Shown here one piece after another: positions 19,201 to 27,465 of a stretch of 64,000 nt of DNA. How positions within the stretch are numbered: the stretch's first letter is position 1; every line of letters begins with the position of its first letter. This DNA comes from Chromatiaceae bacterium (GTDB lineage: Bacteria > Pseudomonadota > Gammaproteobacteria > Chromatiales > Chromatiaceae). The DNA lies in contig JACKMX010000004.1 in the NCBI GenBank assembly GCA_024235175.1, positions 186,001 through 250,000 on the forward strand. The letters run 5' to 3'. The notes beneath the pieces are model-generated. The model ran no database searches. It worked only from the letters and a program-made list of their open reading frames with translations, and was not told the DNA's origin. A program made the position numbers and the translations under genes.

Positions 19201-20353
19201 TAGCGACGAAAAGCTTGAAAATCAGCTCGTTGACCTTGTCATTCGCCGTTTCACCATAATCACGGGTGATGCTTACTTCCACGTTTGACGGAATACGGGT
19301 TCCCTTCAGATCGTTGACGCGATTGATGATATTGTTGGCTACGGTGACTCCATTGACGCCCTCTTTTTTCGCAACTGCAATCGTTACCGCGGGAGAGCTG
19401 CTGACAGGAACCTCGTGATCTCCCGCGGGTCCCGTGTAAAATGTTACCATCTGGGAGGCATCGCCCGGACCCTGGGCAACCCGGGCGATATCGTGAACGT
19501 AGACGGGAACATTGTTGTAGGTGCCGACAATCAGGCTGCTGACATCTTCGAGTGTCTTCAGGAAAGAGCCGGTGGTGACAGTAAAACGGGTATTACCGGA
19601 CTCAACACCGCCGGCCTGTTTCTCGCTATTCGCGGAACGGATGGCTTGCGCCACCTGATCCAGACTTATTTTGTAGCCAGCCAGACGTTCGGGAAATACT
19701 TCTATCGTAACCTGCTCGGAACGCCCCCCCACCACAAAGCCGTTACCTGTATCCGGAATCTCTTTGATACTTTGCAGAACATCCTGCGCCAGCATTCGCA
19801 GTTGACCGTCGTCGACATCGTTGATCCCGTCCCTGTCCAGATCCTTTGACCAAAGTGTTATATTGACAACCGGAACATCATCGATGCTTTTCGATTTCAC
19901 CAGGGGTTGAGATACACCTGGCGGCATCAAATCCATATTAGTCGCAATCTTATCGTTGACCTTGACCAGCGAAGGACCCATTGCCTCGCCCACGTCAAAC
20001 TCAATTGTCACCATTCCTGAACCGCGCTGAATTGCAGAATAGACGTGCTTTACCCCAGGGATCTCGCTCATGATCCGCTCAAGCGGCTCTATCGCAAGAT
20101 TGGCCACCTGTTCTGCGGATGCACCCGCATACTGGACAAAGATATCCACCATAGGCACGGATATCTGCGGATCCTCCTGCCTGGGCGTCATCACCAGGCC
20201 AAGCAGCCCCATCAGCATCATGGCAATGAACAGTAAGGGAGAGAGCGGAGAGTTGATGAAGAAACGTGCGGAGCGACCGGCTAAACCCAGCTCTTCGTCC
20301 GTTAACGAAACTGTTGTCTCCTGCATGCCGTTTTTCGGGTCTTCCTGGTTCAT
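16232..20353 (-). CDS. RND-family efflux permease with long C-terminal basic extension
   Basis: 1373 residues, versus about 1020-1100 for usual RND permeases. Residues ~1-1090 form the standard fold: N-terminal helix after FFINSPLSP, the porter-domain start with YAGASAEQVANLAIEPLER, TM blocks around LIFSIGILVDDAIVVVENIYR, and a second half ending LIVIPLGCIKSSK. The extra ~280 residues contain one more hydrophobic helix (WSGTISVLLMLFYAIRGIFL), a KPKPKPKP run, a Pro/Ala/Ser-rich linker and a Lys/Arg-rich tail. It pumps substrate from the inner membrane through the adaptor encoded just upstream; no outer-membrane channel gene is adjacent. Substrate unknown. Confidence 0.92.
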   Translation of the reverse strand: MNQEDPKNGMQETTVSLTDEELGLAGRSARFFINSPLSPLLFIAMMLMGLLGLVMTPRQEDPQISVPMVDIFVQYAGASAEQVANLAIEPLERIMSEIPGVKHVYSAIQRGSGMVTIEFDVGEAMGPSLVKVNDKIATNMDLMPPGVSQPLVKSKSIDDVPVVNITLWSKDLDRDGINDVDDGQLRMLAQDVLQSIKEIPDTGNGFVVGGRSEQVTIEVFPERLAGYKISLDQVAQAIRSANSEKQAGGVESGNTRFTVTTGSFLKTLEDVSSLIVGTYNNVPVYVHDIARVAQGPGDASQMVTFYTGPAGDHEVPVSSSPAVTIAVAKKEGVNGVTVANNIINRVNDLKGTRIPSNVEVSITRDYGETANDKVNELIFKLFVATGFVFLLVLLAFRAMRPAMVVVLVIPVVLLMTIFFAFVTGYTIDRVSLFALIFSIGILVDDAIVVVENIYRRWLEEGKTDLVTAVEAVAEVGNPTILATFTVIAALLPMGFVSGMMGPYMEPIPALGSAAMLISLFAAFVFTPWLTISKWLRPTMSYLQVAEKREHREAEWLEGLYRKLLTPLIEYPRKRYLFRIVLWGSFFFACSMFYTKWVAVKMLPLDNKPEFAVVLDMPEGTALPVTANVAHSIAETVRKMPEVTAVQVYAGTARPFDFNGMVRHYYLRQEPWQGEVQVQLLHKSKRDRSSHELAVQARADISALLKGTDARFSIVEMPPGPPVLQSVVAEVHGPNDRIRRQVADDLTRIFSEAESLVDIDNYMRDPYQYWRFNVDTEKAVRRGISVDSINRNLSMALGGMVLGDVKQRAGHEPVNIVIQVPLAERSQITRLGDLPVLSQSGSTVPLRELGRFEQVPEEGIIYHKDLRAIEYVVADVGGKLAAPVYGMFQVQDILADSYTAPDGVKLDAFWFGPPADDLVSSIEWTGEWTVTFETFRDMGAAFMVALVLIYMLVVWEFGNFRIPALIMAPIPLTLLGIIPMHAIMGAEFTATSMIGWIALAGIIVRNSILLVDFSVHEVQRGVPVTEAVIRACKTRTRPIMITALALVCGSSVIFTDPIFQGMAISLASGVMVSTILTLIVIPLGCIKSSKALMEVAAAAGSSGSPVLEKTATTPKSIPKAPKTPILIRIWSGTISVLLMLFYAIRGIFLLLGQFFKRKPKPKPKPTVPSSPPAAPVSDEGGGNPAAPPAPVSGGNAVTAASAAVSIDAEGDDALKSPPQEQPLQAPVDEARITVEKSLTGKFVRKVARSRSAKKIGVADATAEKASLKQSQKKAANPGTQHLKKSPVETKLVMGRSRTGLESEVPAKQTTNTSGAGGITVPVKKRVTNKRTGSVVKAVRPSIGKQTKSKAESRPKKEVRRGIRLKISDTDGMES

Positions 20354-20451
20354 GTTGTTACGATTACACTTTTTTAATTATGTAACGGGCGCCATTGCAT
20401 TGCGGTGCAACGACTGCTGTGACCCGAGATAGGAAAAAACAAACAGCCGGT

Positions 20452-21603
20452 TTAATTTCTGGCTGGGGCTGCCCAACCCGACGAGACCCGACTTCCCGGA
20501 TTTCGTAACACTCTTTCACCTTCGCTGAGGCCTGAAAGCACGCTGGTATATCCTCCGTCAAGGTTCTCTCCAACACGGATAAGCCTCAGTTCTGGCTGGC
20601 CATCGGTTCCCTCTACATAGACGCCGGGCAAACTTCCGTTGTAGCGTATCGCGCTGGAGGGAATCACCGGATAATTGCGAGCCGGTGCAGTAAAATCCGG
20701 CACCTGCACCTTGGAGTACATACCTGGTGCGGAAACACCCTGAGGCAGGTCGAATTTCACCTTTACCGTATGCCGCTGCGCATCCGCCATTGGGAAAATC
20801 TGGGCGACTCTGACTGGAACCACCTGATCACCAACATCCAACTGAGCCTGCAGCATCATACCTTCGTTCAAACCTGGCCTCAGTCTGGCTGGTACATCAA
20901 CCATCACTTGCAGATACTCCACATCCGCAAAAACCAGCAGTGGTTGACCCGGCTGCATGGTATCGCCCTCCTCTATAAACTTGGTCATAATCACCCCGTC
21001 AAAGGGGGCAAGACTCTTGGCATCTCTTATTTTGGCGTCAATTGCTTCGATCTGAGAGTGCGCGGACATGATTGCGTTTCTCGCCTGATGAATCTGAATA
21101 CCGGATGAATACAGATCGGCACGACGCTCAACACCCCGCTGACGGCCTCCGGAGAAACTCTCCATAGGTTGAGTAAACATCTGGTCAAATAAATTAGGTA
21201 TTCCCATACCACCCGGAGAAGATTCTGACTGGGGAGACCACAGCTCACGATCGTACTTTACACCGGCGGAACGAAACTGGGCTTCAGCTGTTGCCAGCTG
21301 CGCCAGTGCAGAATTCCTTTTAGCAACAAGTTCTGAATCATCCAGTGCGACCAAAAGTGTACCTTTTTCAAAAGAATCACCTTCAATGCCCGCCAGGTAC
21401 TTTACCCGCCCCGGAACCTGGGCTGCCAGAGTGACCTCCTTATAAGGGATGACTGTTCCACCCAGGGAAACGGTTGGGGCACCGCGCGCCTGCTGTACCG
21501 TAAAGTAATCCCCGCCGTTGGCTTGAGACCATCCCTTAACCGGCAGTGACGCAATAACGGTCAAACCCGCTGCAATTGCGAGCGCTTGAACTTTATGTCC
21601 CAT
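20452..21603 (-). CDS. RND efflux periplasmic adaptor (membrane fusion protein)
   Basis: 383 residues with signal peptide (cleavage near GWSQA, residue ~27). A lipoyl-like half motif (VPGRVKYLAGIEGDSFEKGTL), an alpha-hairpin region (~80-190), the returning lipoyl half (SLAPFDGVIMTKFIEEGD) and beta-barrel domains follow, as in HlyD/AcrA-type adaptors. The hairpin contains an unusual Pro/Gly/Ser-rich insertion (SPQSESSPGGMGIPNLFDQM). It precedes the 1373-residue permease by 98 bp on the same strand and surely partners with it. Confidence 0.92.
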   Translation of the reverse strand: MGHKVQALAIAAGLTVIASLPVKGWSQANGGDYFTVQQARGAPTVSLGGTVIPYKEVTLAAQVPGRVKYLAGIEGDSFEKGTLLVALDDSELVAKRNSALAQLATAEAQFRSAGVKYDRELWSPQSESSPGGMGIPNLFDQMFTQPMESFSGGRQRGVERRADLYSSGIQIHQARNAIMSAHSQIEAIDAKIRDAKSLAPFDGVIMTKFIEEGDTMQPGQPLLVFADVEYLQVMVDVPARLRPGLNEGMMLQAQLDVGDQVVPVRVAQIFPMADAQRHTVKVKFDLPQGVSAPGMYSKVQVPDFTAPARNYPVIPSSAIRYNGSLPGVYVEGTDGQPELRLIRVGENLDGGYTSVLSGLSEGERVLRNPGSRVSSGWAAPARN

Positions 21604-21655
21604 CTCGAATTTAACCTGACTGATATTTGTACAGATTTAATGGTGCTCGAAGAAT

Positions 21656-21691
21656 CCGCTTCCAAGCCTGTCATCGAGCTCAAGGAAGCGG
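21656..21691 (-). terminator. Inverted repeat after the SCP2-like gene
   Basis: CCGCTTCC (21656-21663) pairs with GGAAGCGG (21684-21691) around a 20-nt loop, just past the stop codon of the SCP2-like gene. No U tract follows on the minus strand, so it is a weak terminator candidate or an mRNA-stabilising hairpin. Confidence 0.35.
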
Positions 21692-21699
21692 CGAAATAT

Positions 21700-22095
21700 C
21701 TAGACTTTGCCCATTACAGAGAATGTTTTGATAAACGGTGCCGCCATGCGGGGATCCTTGAGCATGGCACCATAATCACCGACTTTGAATTTCATCTTTC
21801 CCGAAGTGAAAGCCATGCCGAGACCCATCATGCCAGGTGGTTTACCAATCCACTTGTTCCATTGGGATTCAGCACATCGAATATCCCAGTTCAACACTTC
21901 ACCGGTGTAAGAACCCGCACTCACAGCTCTGCCATTTTCGACGCTTATGACGCCCCTCGGCTTGTCCTCACCTTCAAATCCGTAGCCTATGATGCTGCCG
22001 AAACCGATCTGCTCAAGCGACCCGGTCAACTCCGAATCAGAGTTCCACTGTTCCATGAAGCCTTTCATCCAGGCATCGGAAAAAAGTTCAGCCAT
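21700..22095 (-). CDS. SCP2-like lipid/sterol-carrier family protein (tentative)
   Basis: 131 residues from the ATG at 22095 (MAELFSDAWMKGFMEQWNSD). Pattern and length are like small bacterial SCP2-fold proteins: a helix, then beta strands with G-x-V-S-x-G-x-Y around residues 50-60 and a C-terminal K-M-K-F-K-V-G-D-Y segment followed by helices. A binding-pocket role for a hydrophobic ligand is family inference; the assignment itself is tentative. It lies 96 bp upstream of the RND adaptor gene on the same strand and may be part of that transcript. Confidence 0.72.
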   Translation of the reverse strand: MAELFSDAWMKGFMEQWNSDSELTGSLEQIGFGSIIGYGFEGEDKPRGVISVENGRAVSAGSYTGEVLNWDIRCAESQWNKWIGKPPGMMGLGMAFTSGKMKFKVGDYGAMLKDPRMAAPFIKTFSVMGKV

Positions 22096-22530
22096 TTTTA
22101 ACCCCCAGATTCGATAATTATTGTCAGAGTTACTGGATGCAAGCCTCTTCTCCCAACGGTTTGGGCGCACCAGATTACAACCGTGCCAGTATCCCTTAAC
22201 CCCCTTTTTATTGCAACAAATGCCATGGCTGCCCAGGGAGTCAGAATAGATTTTAATAATATATGAATATTATTGTTCATAGAATTGATCCATGTCTAGA
22301 AAATTTGCCCGCGCTGTCAAATACACTAGTCTTCTGACGCTGATCCGAAGACCTCTTTTTCAGGCTGTTCCTAACCATGTAAGAGGGGTTATTATGGTCT
22401 TCAGCGTCTGATATAGTCGCAATGAGTCTAACCAAGCAGACACCAGGATATTCAGGCAGAACACCCATCCAATACCAGGTCAGAAAACAAACGGTTAATT
22501 TTAAGAATCCAACAATAATCCGGAGCAGAC
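22096..22530. other. Intergenic region between divergent genes, with a large hairpin
   Basis: 435 bp between the divergent SCP2-like and GTPase genes. No open reading frame looks coding. It is AT-rich near 22245-22290 and holds the inverted repeat at 22336-22408 described separately. Promoters for both directions must lie here, but no clear -10/-35 pair was found. Confidence 0.6.
22336..22408. repeat. Imperfect inverted repeat upstream of the GTPase gene
   Basis: GACGCTGA (22336-22343) and AAGACC (22348-22353) pair with GGTCTTCAGCGTC (22396-22408), with an inner CCTCTT/AAGAGG pairing. The result is a long nested stem with a 4-nt bulge. It could be a leader RNA structure, a remnant element or a protein-binding site. 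Confidence 0.6.
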
Positions 22531-24018
22531 ATGAGCAGCGCAGGAAAACTGATTGAAGGACGTCTCAAACATCTTGAAAGCCACCTTGAGCAGGAAAACC
22601 CTGTCCTCTTGAAAACCGTTCAGAGCTTTAGAAAGTTGGATCGTGTAGCACGCAGTATGGGGTTGCTGAACCCGGACGAATCGTACGCAACCCAGATACC
22701 CTGGTGGCCGCTCATATCAGTGCTTGGGACGTTTTCCGCCGGTAAATCCACGTTTGTCAACCACTATCTTGGTTTCAAGCTGCAACGCACCGGAAATCAG
22801 GCGGTAGACGATCGATTCAGCGTTATCTGCTACAGCCGGGAGAAGAACGCCCACTCCCTGCCGGGCGTGGCGCTCGACTCGGATCCCAGATTCCCGTTCT
22901 ATCAGATGAGTGATGAAATCGAGCGGGTTGCCAAGGGAGAAGGCCGCCGTATCGACGCCTATCTTCAGCTGAAAACATGTCCCAGCGAGCAGTTGCGGGG
23001 CAAGATCCTGATAGACTCTCCAGGCTTTGATGCCGATGCCCAGCGTACCTCCACGCTGAGAATTACAGACCATATAATCGGACTCTCCGACCTGGTTCTG
23101 GTGCTGTTCGACGCGAGGCATCCTGAGCCGGGCGCGATGAAAGATACGCTTGACCACCTGGTAACCAATACAATCAATCGACCGGATTCAGGAAAGTTCC
23201 TGTATATACTTAATCAGATTGATGCCACTGCCCGTGAAGACAATCCGGAAGAGGTCGTTGCGGCCTGGCAGCGCGCCATGGGAGACCGCGGCTTGACAGC
23301 CGGCCGCTTCTTCACCATCTACAGTCCCGATCAAACACTGCCTATCGATGATGAGAAACTGAAAGAGCGCTTCGAAAGAAAACGCGACGCCGATCTGGAA
23401 GAGATCCACACCAGAATGAAGGAAGTCGAAGTCGAGCGCGCCTACCGTATTGTGGGATCGCTGGAAAAAACATCCCGGGATATCGAGGAAAAAGCAGTGC
23501 CCGTACTGACCGAGTCACTGCAACAGTGGAAGAAGAGAGTCATTTGGGGGGACGGCATTATCTTCGGCCTGATTGCGATTTTATTCCTCTATTTCAGCAG
23601 CGAAATGGGTTACTGGCAGGGGTTTAGTTTCTCACCCCCCTGGCTGGACACCTTCAAGTCGACGCCATGGATGTCGTATGGAAGCCTGATTGTGCTCCTG
23701 TTGGTTATCTACGGCCTGCATCACCTGGTGCGCCTGGTAACCGCCAAAGGAATCATGAAAAAACTTAGCGGACAAGCGGAATCTCTGGGAATTAAAGGGG
23801 ACCTGTCGCGGGCGTTTTATCGCAATACACGGCCCTGGCGCACCATATTCAGCAAAACCCCTGCAGGCTGGGGACGCTGGGCCCGTAAACGGCTCTATCA
23901 GGTTACTCAGGATGCCGATGGTTACGTTCAGATTCTGAACGACCGCTTTACTAACCCATCGGGAGACCCTTTACCGGAAGGAGAGCAGATTACTGAGAGT
24001 GAAGCAACCAAGCAGTAA
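22531..24018 (+). CDS. Dynamin-like GTPase, membrane-anchored
   Basis: 495 residues. The P-loop GTFSAGKST (~66-74) is of the dynamin/EHD type, with switch motif DSPGFDAD (~167) and the base-recognition motif NQID (~229). Two hydrophobic segments follow (~333-356 and ~385-400), so the protein should sit in the inner membrane with the GTPase domain in the cytoplasm. Bacterial dynamin-like proteins shape or fuse membranes; the exact role here is unknown. A good start is supported by CCGGAG upstream. A hairpin lies after the gene at 24090. Confidence 0.85.
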   Translation: MSSAGKLIEGRLKHLESHLEQENPVLLKTVQSFRKLDRVARSMGLLNPDESYATQIPWWPLISVLGTFSAGKSTFVNHYLGFKLQRTGNQAVDDRFSVICYSREKNAHSLPGVALDSDPRFPFYQMSDEIERVAKGEGRRIDAYLQLKTCPSEQLRGKILIDSPGFDADAQRTSTLRITDHIIGLSDLVLVLFDARHPEPGAMKDTLDHLVTNTINRPDSGKFLYILNQIDATAREDNPEEVVAAWQRAMGDRGLTAGRFFTIYSPDQTLPIDDEKLKERFERKRDADLEEIHTRMKEVEVERAYRIVGSLEKTSRDIEEKAVPVLTESLQQWKKRVIWGDGIIFGLIAILFLYFSSEMGYWQGFSFSPPWLDTFKSTPWMSYGSLIVLLLVIYGLHHLVRLVTAKGIMKKLSGQAESLGIKGDLSRAFYRNTRPWRTIFSKTPAGWGRWARKRLYQVTQDADGYVQILNDRFTNPSGDPLPEGEQITESEATKQ

Positions 24019-24089
24019 TGCAACGCCTATCCATCAGAGAACGGTCAAGCCTGCCGGATTAATTTTGGCGATGTCGGAATAGATTGAAG

Positions 24090-24113
24090 CGCCCCGCTGC
24101 AAAATGCGGGGCG
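24090..24113. terminator. Hairpin between convergent genes
   Basis: CGCCCCGC (24090-24097) and GCGGGGCG (24106-24113) form a perfect 8-bp GC stem around an 8-nt loop. It lies between the convergent GTPase and diguanylate cyclase genes, so it may end transcription from either side, although the T tract is short. Confidence 0.55.
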
Positions 24114-24129
24114 TTCCCGCTCTTCGGTT

Positions 24130-25314
24130 TCAAAGTTGATTGGCGCTCTCATACATACCCGGCACGTAGAATAGCCGGCGATTCCTGCCTTGCGCCTTAC
24201 AGGTGTACATAGCGCAGTCTGCCTGCTTGTAGACCTCCTGGAGCTTATCCGAAAGATCCCCCTGACAATCACTATGCATGGAAGTGATTCCGATACTGGC
24301 AGTCAGGACCATATTCTCCATGCTGCCGCCGAGATCCAGTGTCGCAAACCGCTCTTGTATCCTTTTGGCCATTAGATCCGCACCGACAGGGCCGGTGTTC
24401 GGCAGCAGCAAAACAAACTCCTCGCCGCCAAGTCGCGCGACCATGTCGCCGGCGCGGGCCTGAACTCGAAGCGCATCCGCAATAAGACGCAGCACCCGGT
24501 CACCAATTGCATGACCCCAGGTATCGTTGATCCGTTTGAAGTAATCGATGTCAACCAGAAGCAGGCTTATCGCTGTCTTATCACGCAATGCGCGAGCCAG
24601 CATGGCTTCCCCTTCAATGAAAAAATGGCGCCGATTGTGGAGACCGGTAAGATCGTCGGTGGTCGATAACCGCTGATACCGCTGGCGAAGATCCTCAGAT
24701 TCAGACAGCGCATGCTCCAGTTCGATAGTACGCTGAGTAATCAGACCCTCAAGATTGTGCAGTAACCGGTGATCGTGTAAAAACCGCCCCAGGCAGTTAC
24801 CGTACAGAGAAAGAAAATGCTCATGCCAGTATTCAAAGAACCCTGGGATCAGATGAACCACACTCAAAACCCCCAACACCGACTCACCTGATTTAACAGG
24901 GATGGCGATAAATGAACCTGCTTCAGGAAACAACCCTGCATCAAGGAAAACCCGAAATCGTTCATCACTGATGCAATCGTCGCATCGCTGAATGGTACCG
25001 GTGGAAAACGTGGTACCGATAATGCCCTCCCCCACAGCGAAACTCACACCCGTAAGGCGTTCCTTTCCGATAACCTCCGGATTTACCTGTAAAGGGGTCG
25101 TCTTGTGTATTGCGGCACTGCAAACCAGTCGTTCATCGCGCAGCAGAAACAGCGAACAGTTCTCCAGGTCCTGGTGCTTCATCAATGCCGAAAGCGAATT
25201 CTGCAACAATACACTTTCAGGTATACCTTCCAAATCCAGCTCGGACAACAAATGGATGGCGGAGAGCGCATCCACCAGGGAAAGATAACTGTCAGCCAAG
25301 CTGGTATTTTTCAT
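24130..25314 (-). CDS. GAF-GGDEF diguanylate cyclase
   Basis: 394 residues. A GAF-like sensor region covers ~20-190, with a linker helix (~195-225, LITQRTIELEHALSESEDLR), then a GGDEF domain. The intact catalytic motif GGEEF (~295) and the RxxD inhibitory site (RAGD, five residues before it) indicate an active enzyme making c-di-GMP with product feedback. No membrane segment is seen, so it is cytoplasmic and may sense a small ligand through GAF. It starts 11 bp after the HDOD gene stop, so they form an operon. Confidence 0.92.
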   Translation of the reverse strand: MKNTSLADSYLSLVDALSAIHLLSELDLEGIPESVLLQNSLSALMKHQDLENCSLFLLRDERLVCSAAIHKTTPLQVNPEVIGKERLTGVSFAVGEGIIGTTFSTGTIQRCDDCISDERFRVFLDAGLFPEAGSFIAIPVKSGESVLGVLSVVHLIPGFFEYWHEHFLSLYGNCLGRFLHDHRLLHNLEGLITQRTIELEHALSESEDLRQRYQRLSTTDDLTGLHNRRHFFIEGEAMLARALRDKTAISLLLVDIDYFKRINDTWGHAIGDRVLRLIADALRVQARAGDMVARLGGEEFVLLLPNTGPVGADLMAKRIQERFATLDLGGSMENMVLTASIGITSMHSDCQGDLSDKLQEVYKQADCAMYTCKAQGRNRRLFYVPGMYESANQL

Positions 25315-25325
25315 TTGAATCGCTA

Positions 25326-26204
25326 TCAGTATCTTCTGTCGAGTAATCTGGAAACCGAATGCAACTCTTCACGCTGACGGATGAACGTATCCTCGATGGT
25401 CGAGCATTCAAGCTGACTCAGTCCCAGTACTCCAAGCAATCCGTCACTGCCTGACAACGGCGCGGGCGTGCCTGACATATCCGCAATGATCCAACTGCTT
25501 GCGGCTCTAATCGACTCCAGATGGAAACGATACGAGCCATTGTACTCGCTATTGTCAAAGAAACCGATTACCGAAATCACCGACTCGGGTAAGTGCCAGC
25601 GGCTCAACAACCACTCACCCGCCGCCATGTGGTCCACACCGATCGACCTCCGTTCCAGTTGTGGGAGCTCCATATCGGGATTCTGTCTATGTTCAGTGAA
25701 CACTGCCGAAAGCTCTGCCGGAAACAGATTGGCCAGCAACAGCAGACCAAGCTTGTGCACCAGACCGCACAAATAGACACTATCAACAATGGAGGCATCC
25801 GGCAGTTGGGCACGCTGCGCAATCATTCGCGCCAAAGTGGCCGTACCCAGTGATGTGTACCAGTAATCCGCCAGGTTAAACTCCCGGCAGGCGCTCGTAT
25901 CGAACGTACCGGCCATCGCAATGCTCAGTGACAGGCTCTTCACCAGATTCATGCCCAACACTCTGATGATTGCTTCGCGAACAGTGTTAATCTCACGGAC
26001 CTGCCCGAAATAGGCGGAGTTTGCCAATCCGAGAATTCTTGCTGTCAGAGGAGGATCCTGTTCAAGTATTTTAACCACCTGATCAATATCCGCTTCAGGG
26101 TCTCCGATAATTGCCAGCAGCTGAGTTGCTGTCCTGGGCAGTGGCGGAAGCGTCGTTATTCGGTTAAATTTAAGTTTCACCTGCTCCACTTGAGTTTCTG
26201 TCAT
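25326..26204 (-). CDS. HDOD domain protein
   Basis: 292 residues with the HDOD signature: ITTLPPLPRTATQLLAI near the N-terminus, LEQDPPLTARILGLANSAYF, and VREAIIRVLGMNLVKSLSLS. HDOD proteins lack the metal-binding HD of true phosphodiesterases and act in signalling, chemotaxis or motility regulation in proteobacteria (family knowledge). It is the first gene of a two-gene unit with the diguanylate cyclase, so it may tune c-di-GMP output. Confidence 0.9.
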   Translation of the reverse strand: MTETQVEQVKLKFNRITTLPPLPRTATQLLAIIGDPEADIDQVVKILEQDPPLTARILGLANSAYFGQVREINTVREAIIRVLGMNLVKSLSLSIAMAGTFDTSACREFNLADYWYTSLGTATLARMIAQRAQLPDASIVDSVYLCGLVHKLGLLLLANLFPAELSAVFTEHRQNPDMELPQLERRSIGVDHMAAGEWLLSRWHLPESVISVIGFFDNSEYNGSYRFHLESIRAASSWIIADMSGTPAPLSGSDGLLGVLGLSQLECSTIEDTFIRQREELHSVSRLLDRRY

Positions 26205-26341
26205 TCTCCAGCCGCCTTCTTGTTATATGTGTAATTTGTCCATATATCGTTATTATCAAAGTGACACGACAATCAATGGGATGTACTGATATAGCGTCAA
26301 GTACTTTTAGTTCTTTAATCAATTAGTTATTTTTATATGGT

Positions 26342-27418
26342 ATGAGCAGATCAGTTATCCCGGAGCAGTTGAAATCACCGAAGATTCAGGTGCCCCCTCA
26401 CCCGCAGTGGCCTATCTTGACTGGCGCGGAATTACATGCGGCCAAAACACGCATTAAGAAACTGCTCACATCCAGGGATGCGGTCCTAGTTGCCCATTAC
26501 TACACCGACCCGGACCTTCAGGAGCTGGCTGAAGAGAGCGGCGGGTGCGTTGCGGATTCCCTTGAGATGGCCCGTTTCGGCAGCGTTCAGAAGGCTAAAA
26601 CCCTGGTAGTCTGCGGCGTCAGGTTCATGGGTGAAACCGCTAAAATCCTGAATCCAGAGAAACGCGTTCTGATGCCGGATTTGAATGCCACCTGTTCATT
26701 GGATGAAGGGTGCCCGGCAGATGAATTTGCCCATTTCTGCGACCAGCATCCAGACCACACTGTCGTTGTCTACGCCAACACCAGCGCCGAAGTGAAGGCA
26801 CGGTCGGATTGGGTGGTAACCTCCGGCATCGCCCTTCCGATAGTGACCTATCTGGCTGGGAAGGGAGAGAAGGTGTTATGGGCACCTGACAAACATCTGG
26901 GCAGTTACGTTCAGAAGCTGACTGGAGTTGATATGCTGCTGTGGCAGGGTTCCTGCGTGGTGCACGAAGAGTTTAAGGCAGTGGCGCTGGAACGTATCCG
27001 CAAACTCCATCCTGATGCCGCGGTTCTGGTTCACCCCGAGTCCCCCGAAGCCGTCATCGGACAGGCTGACGTCGTGGGTTCCACTACTGCTCTGATTCAG
27101 GCTGTTCAGAATATGGAGAACAAAACGTTCATCGTTGCCACGGATGGCGGGATCTTTCATAAAATGAAGCAGTTGGCACCGGACAAGCTATTGATCGAGG
27201 CACCTACCGCAGGGGAAGGGGCAACCTGCCAGAGTTGTGCCCATTGTCCCTGGATGGGAATGAATGCCCTGCAAAACCTTGAACAGGTTTTACTGAATGG
27301 AGAAAACGAAATAATTATCGACCCTGAAATCAGGGAAAAAGCGGTGCTCCCGATACAACGTATGCTGGATTTTGCCAGTAACCATCAGAGAGACAAGAAA
27401 AACAACCGGGCCACCTGA
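26342..27418 (+). CDS. nadA: Quinolinate synthase A
   Basis: 358 residues. Family motifs: VAHYYTDPDLQELAEESGG, VVCGVRFMGETAKIL and NPEKRVLMPD. The three cluster cysteines are supplied by NATCSLDEGCP, QGSCVVHEEF and the C-terminal GATCQSCAHCPWM. The enzyme condenses iminoaspartate and dihydroxyacetone phosphate to quinolinate on a [4Fe-4S] cluster in NAD synthesis. It stands alone here, without nadB or nadC, and is convergent with the DNR-like gene. Confidence 0.97.
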   Translation: MSRSVIPEQLKSPKIQVPPHPQWPILTGAELHAAKTRIKKLLTSRDAVLVAHYYTDPDLQELAEESGGCVADSLEMARFGSVQKAKTLVVCGVRFMGETAKILNPEKRVLMPDLNATCSLDEGCPADEFAHFCDQHPDHTVVVYANTSAEVKARSDWVVTSGIALPIVTYLAGKGEKVLWAPDKHLGSYVQKLTGVDMLLWQGSCVVHEEFKAVALERIRKLHPDAAVLVHPESPEAVIGQADVVGSTTALIQAVQNMENKTFIVATDGGIFHKMKQLAPDKLLIEAPTAGEGATCQSCAHCPWMGMNALQNLEQVLLNGENEIIIDPEIREKAVLPIQRMLDFASNHQRDKKNNRAT

Positions 27419-27465
27419 AAAGACCTGCTGATTCCATCATGTATCCATTCTGACAGCAAGCCGCT

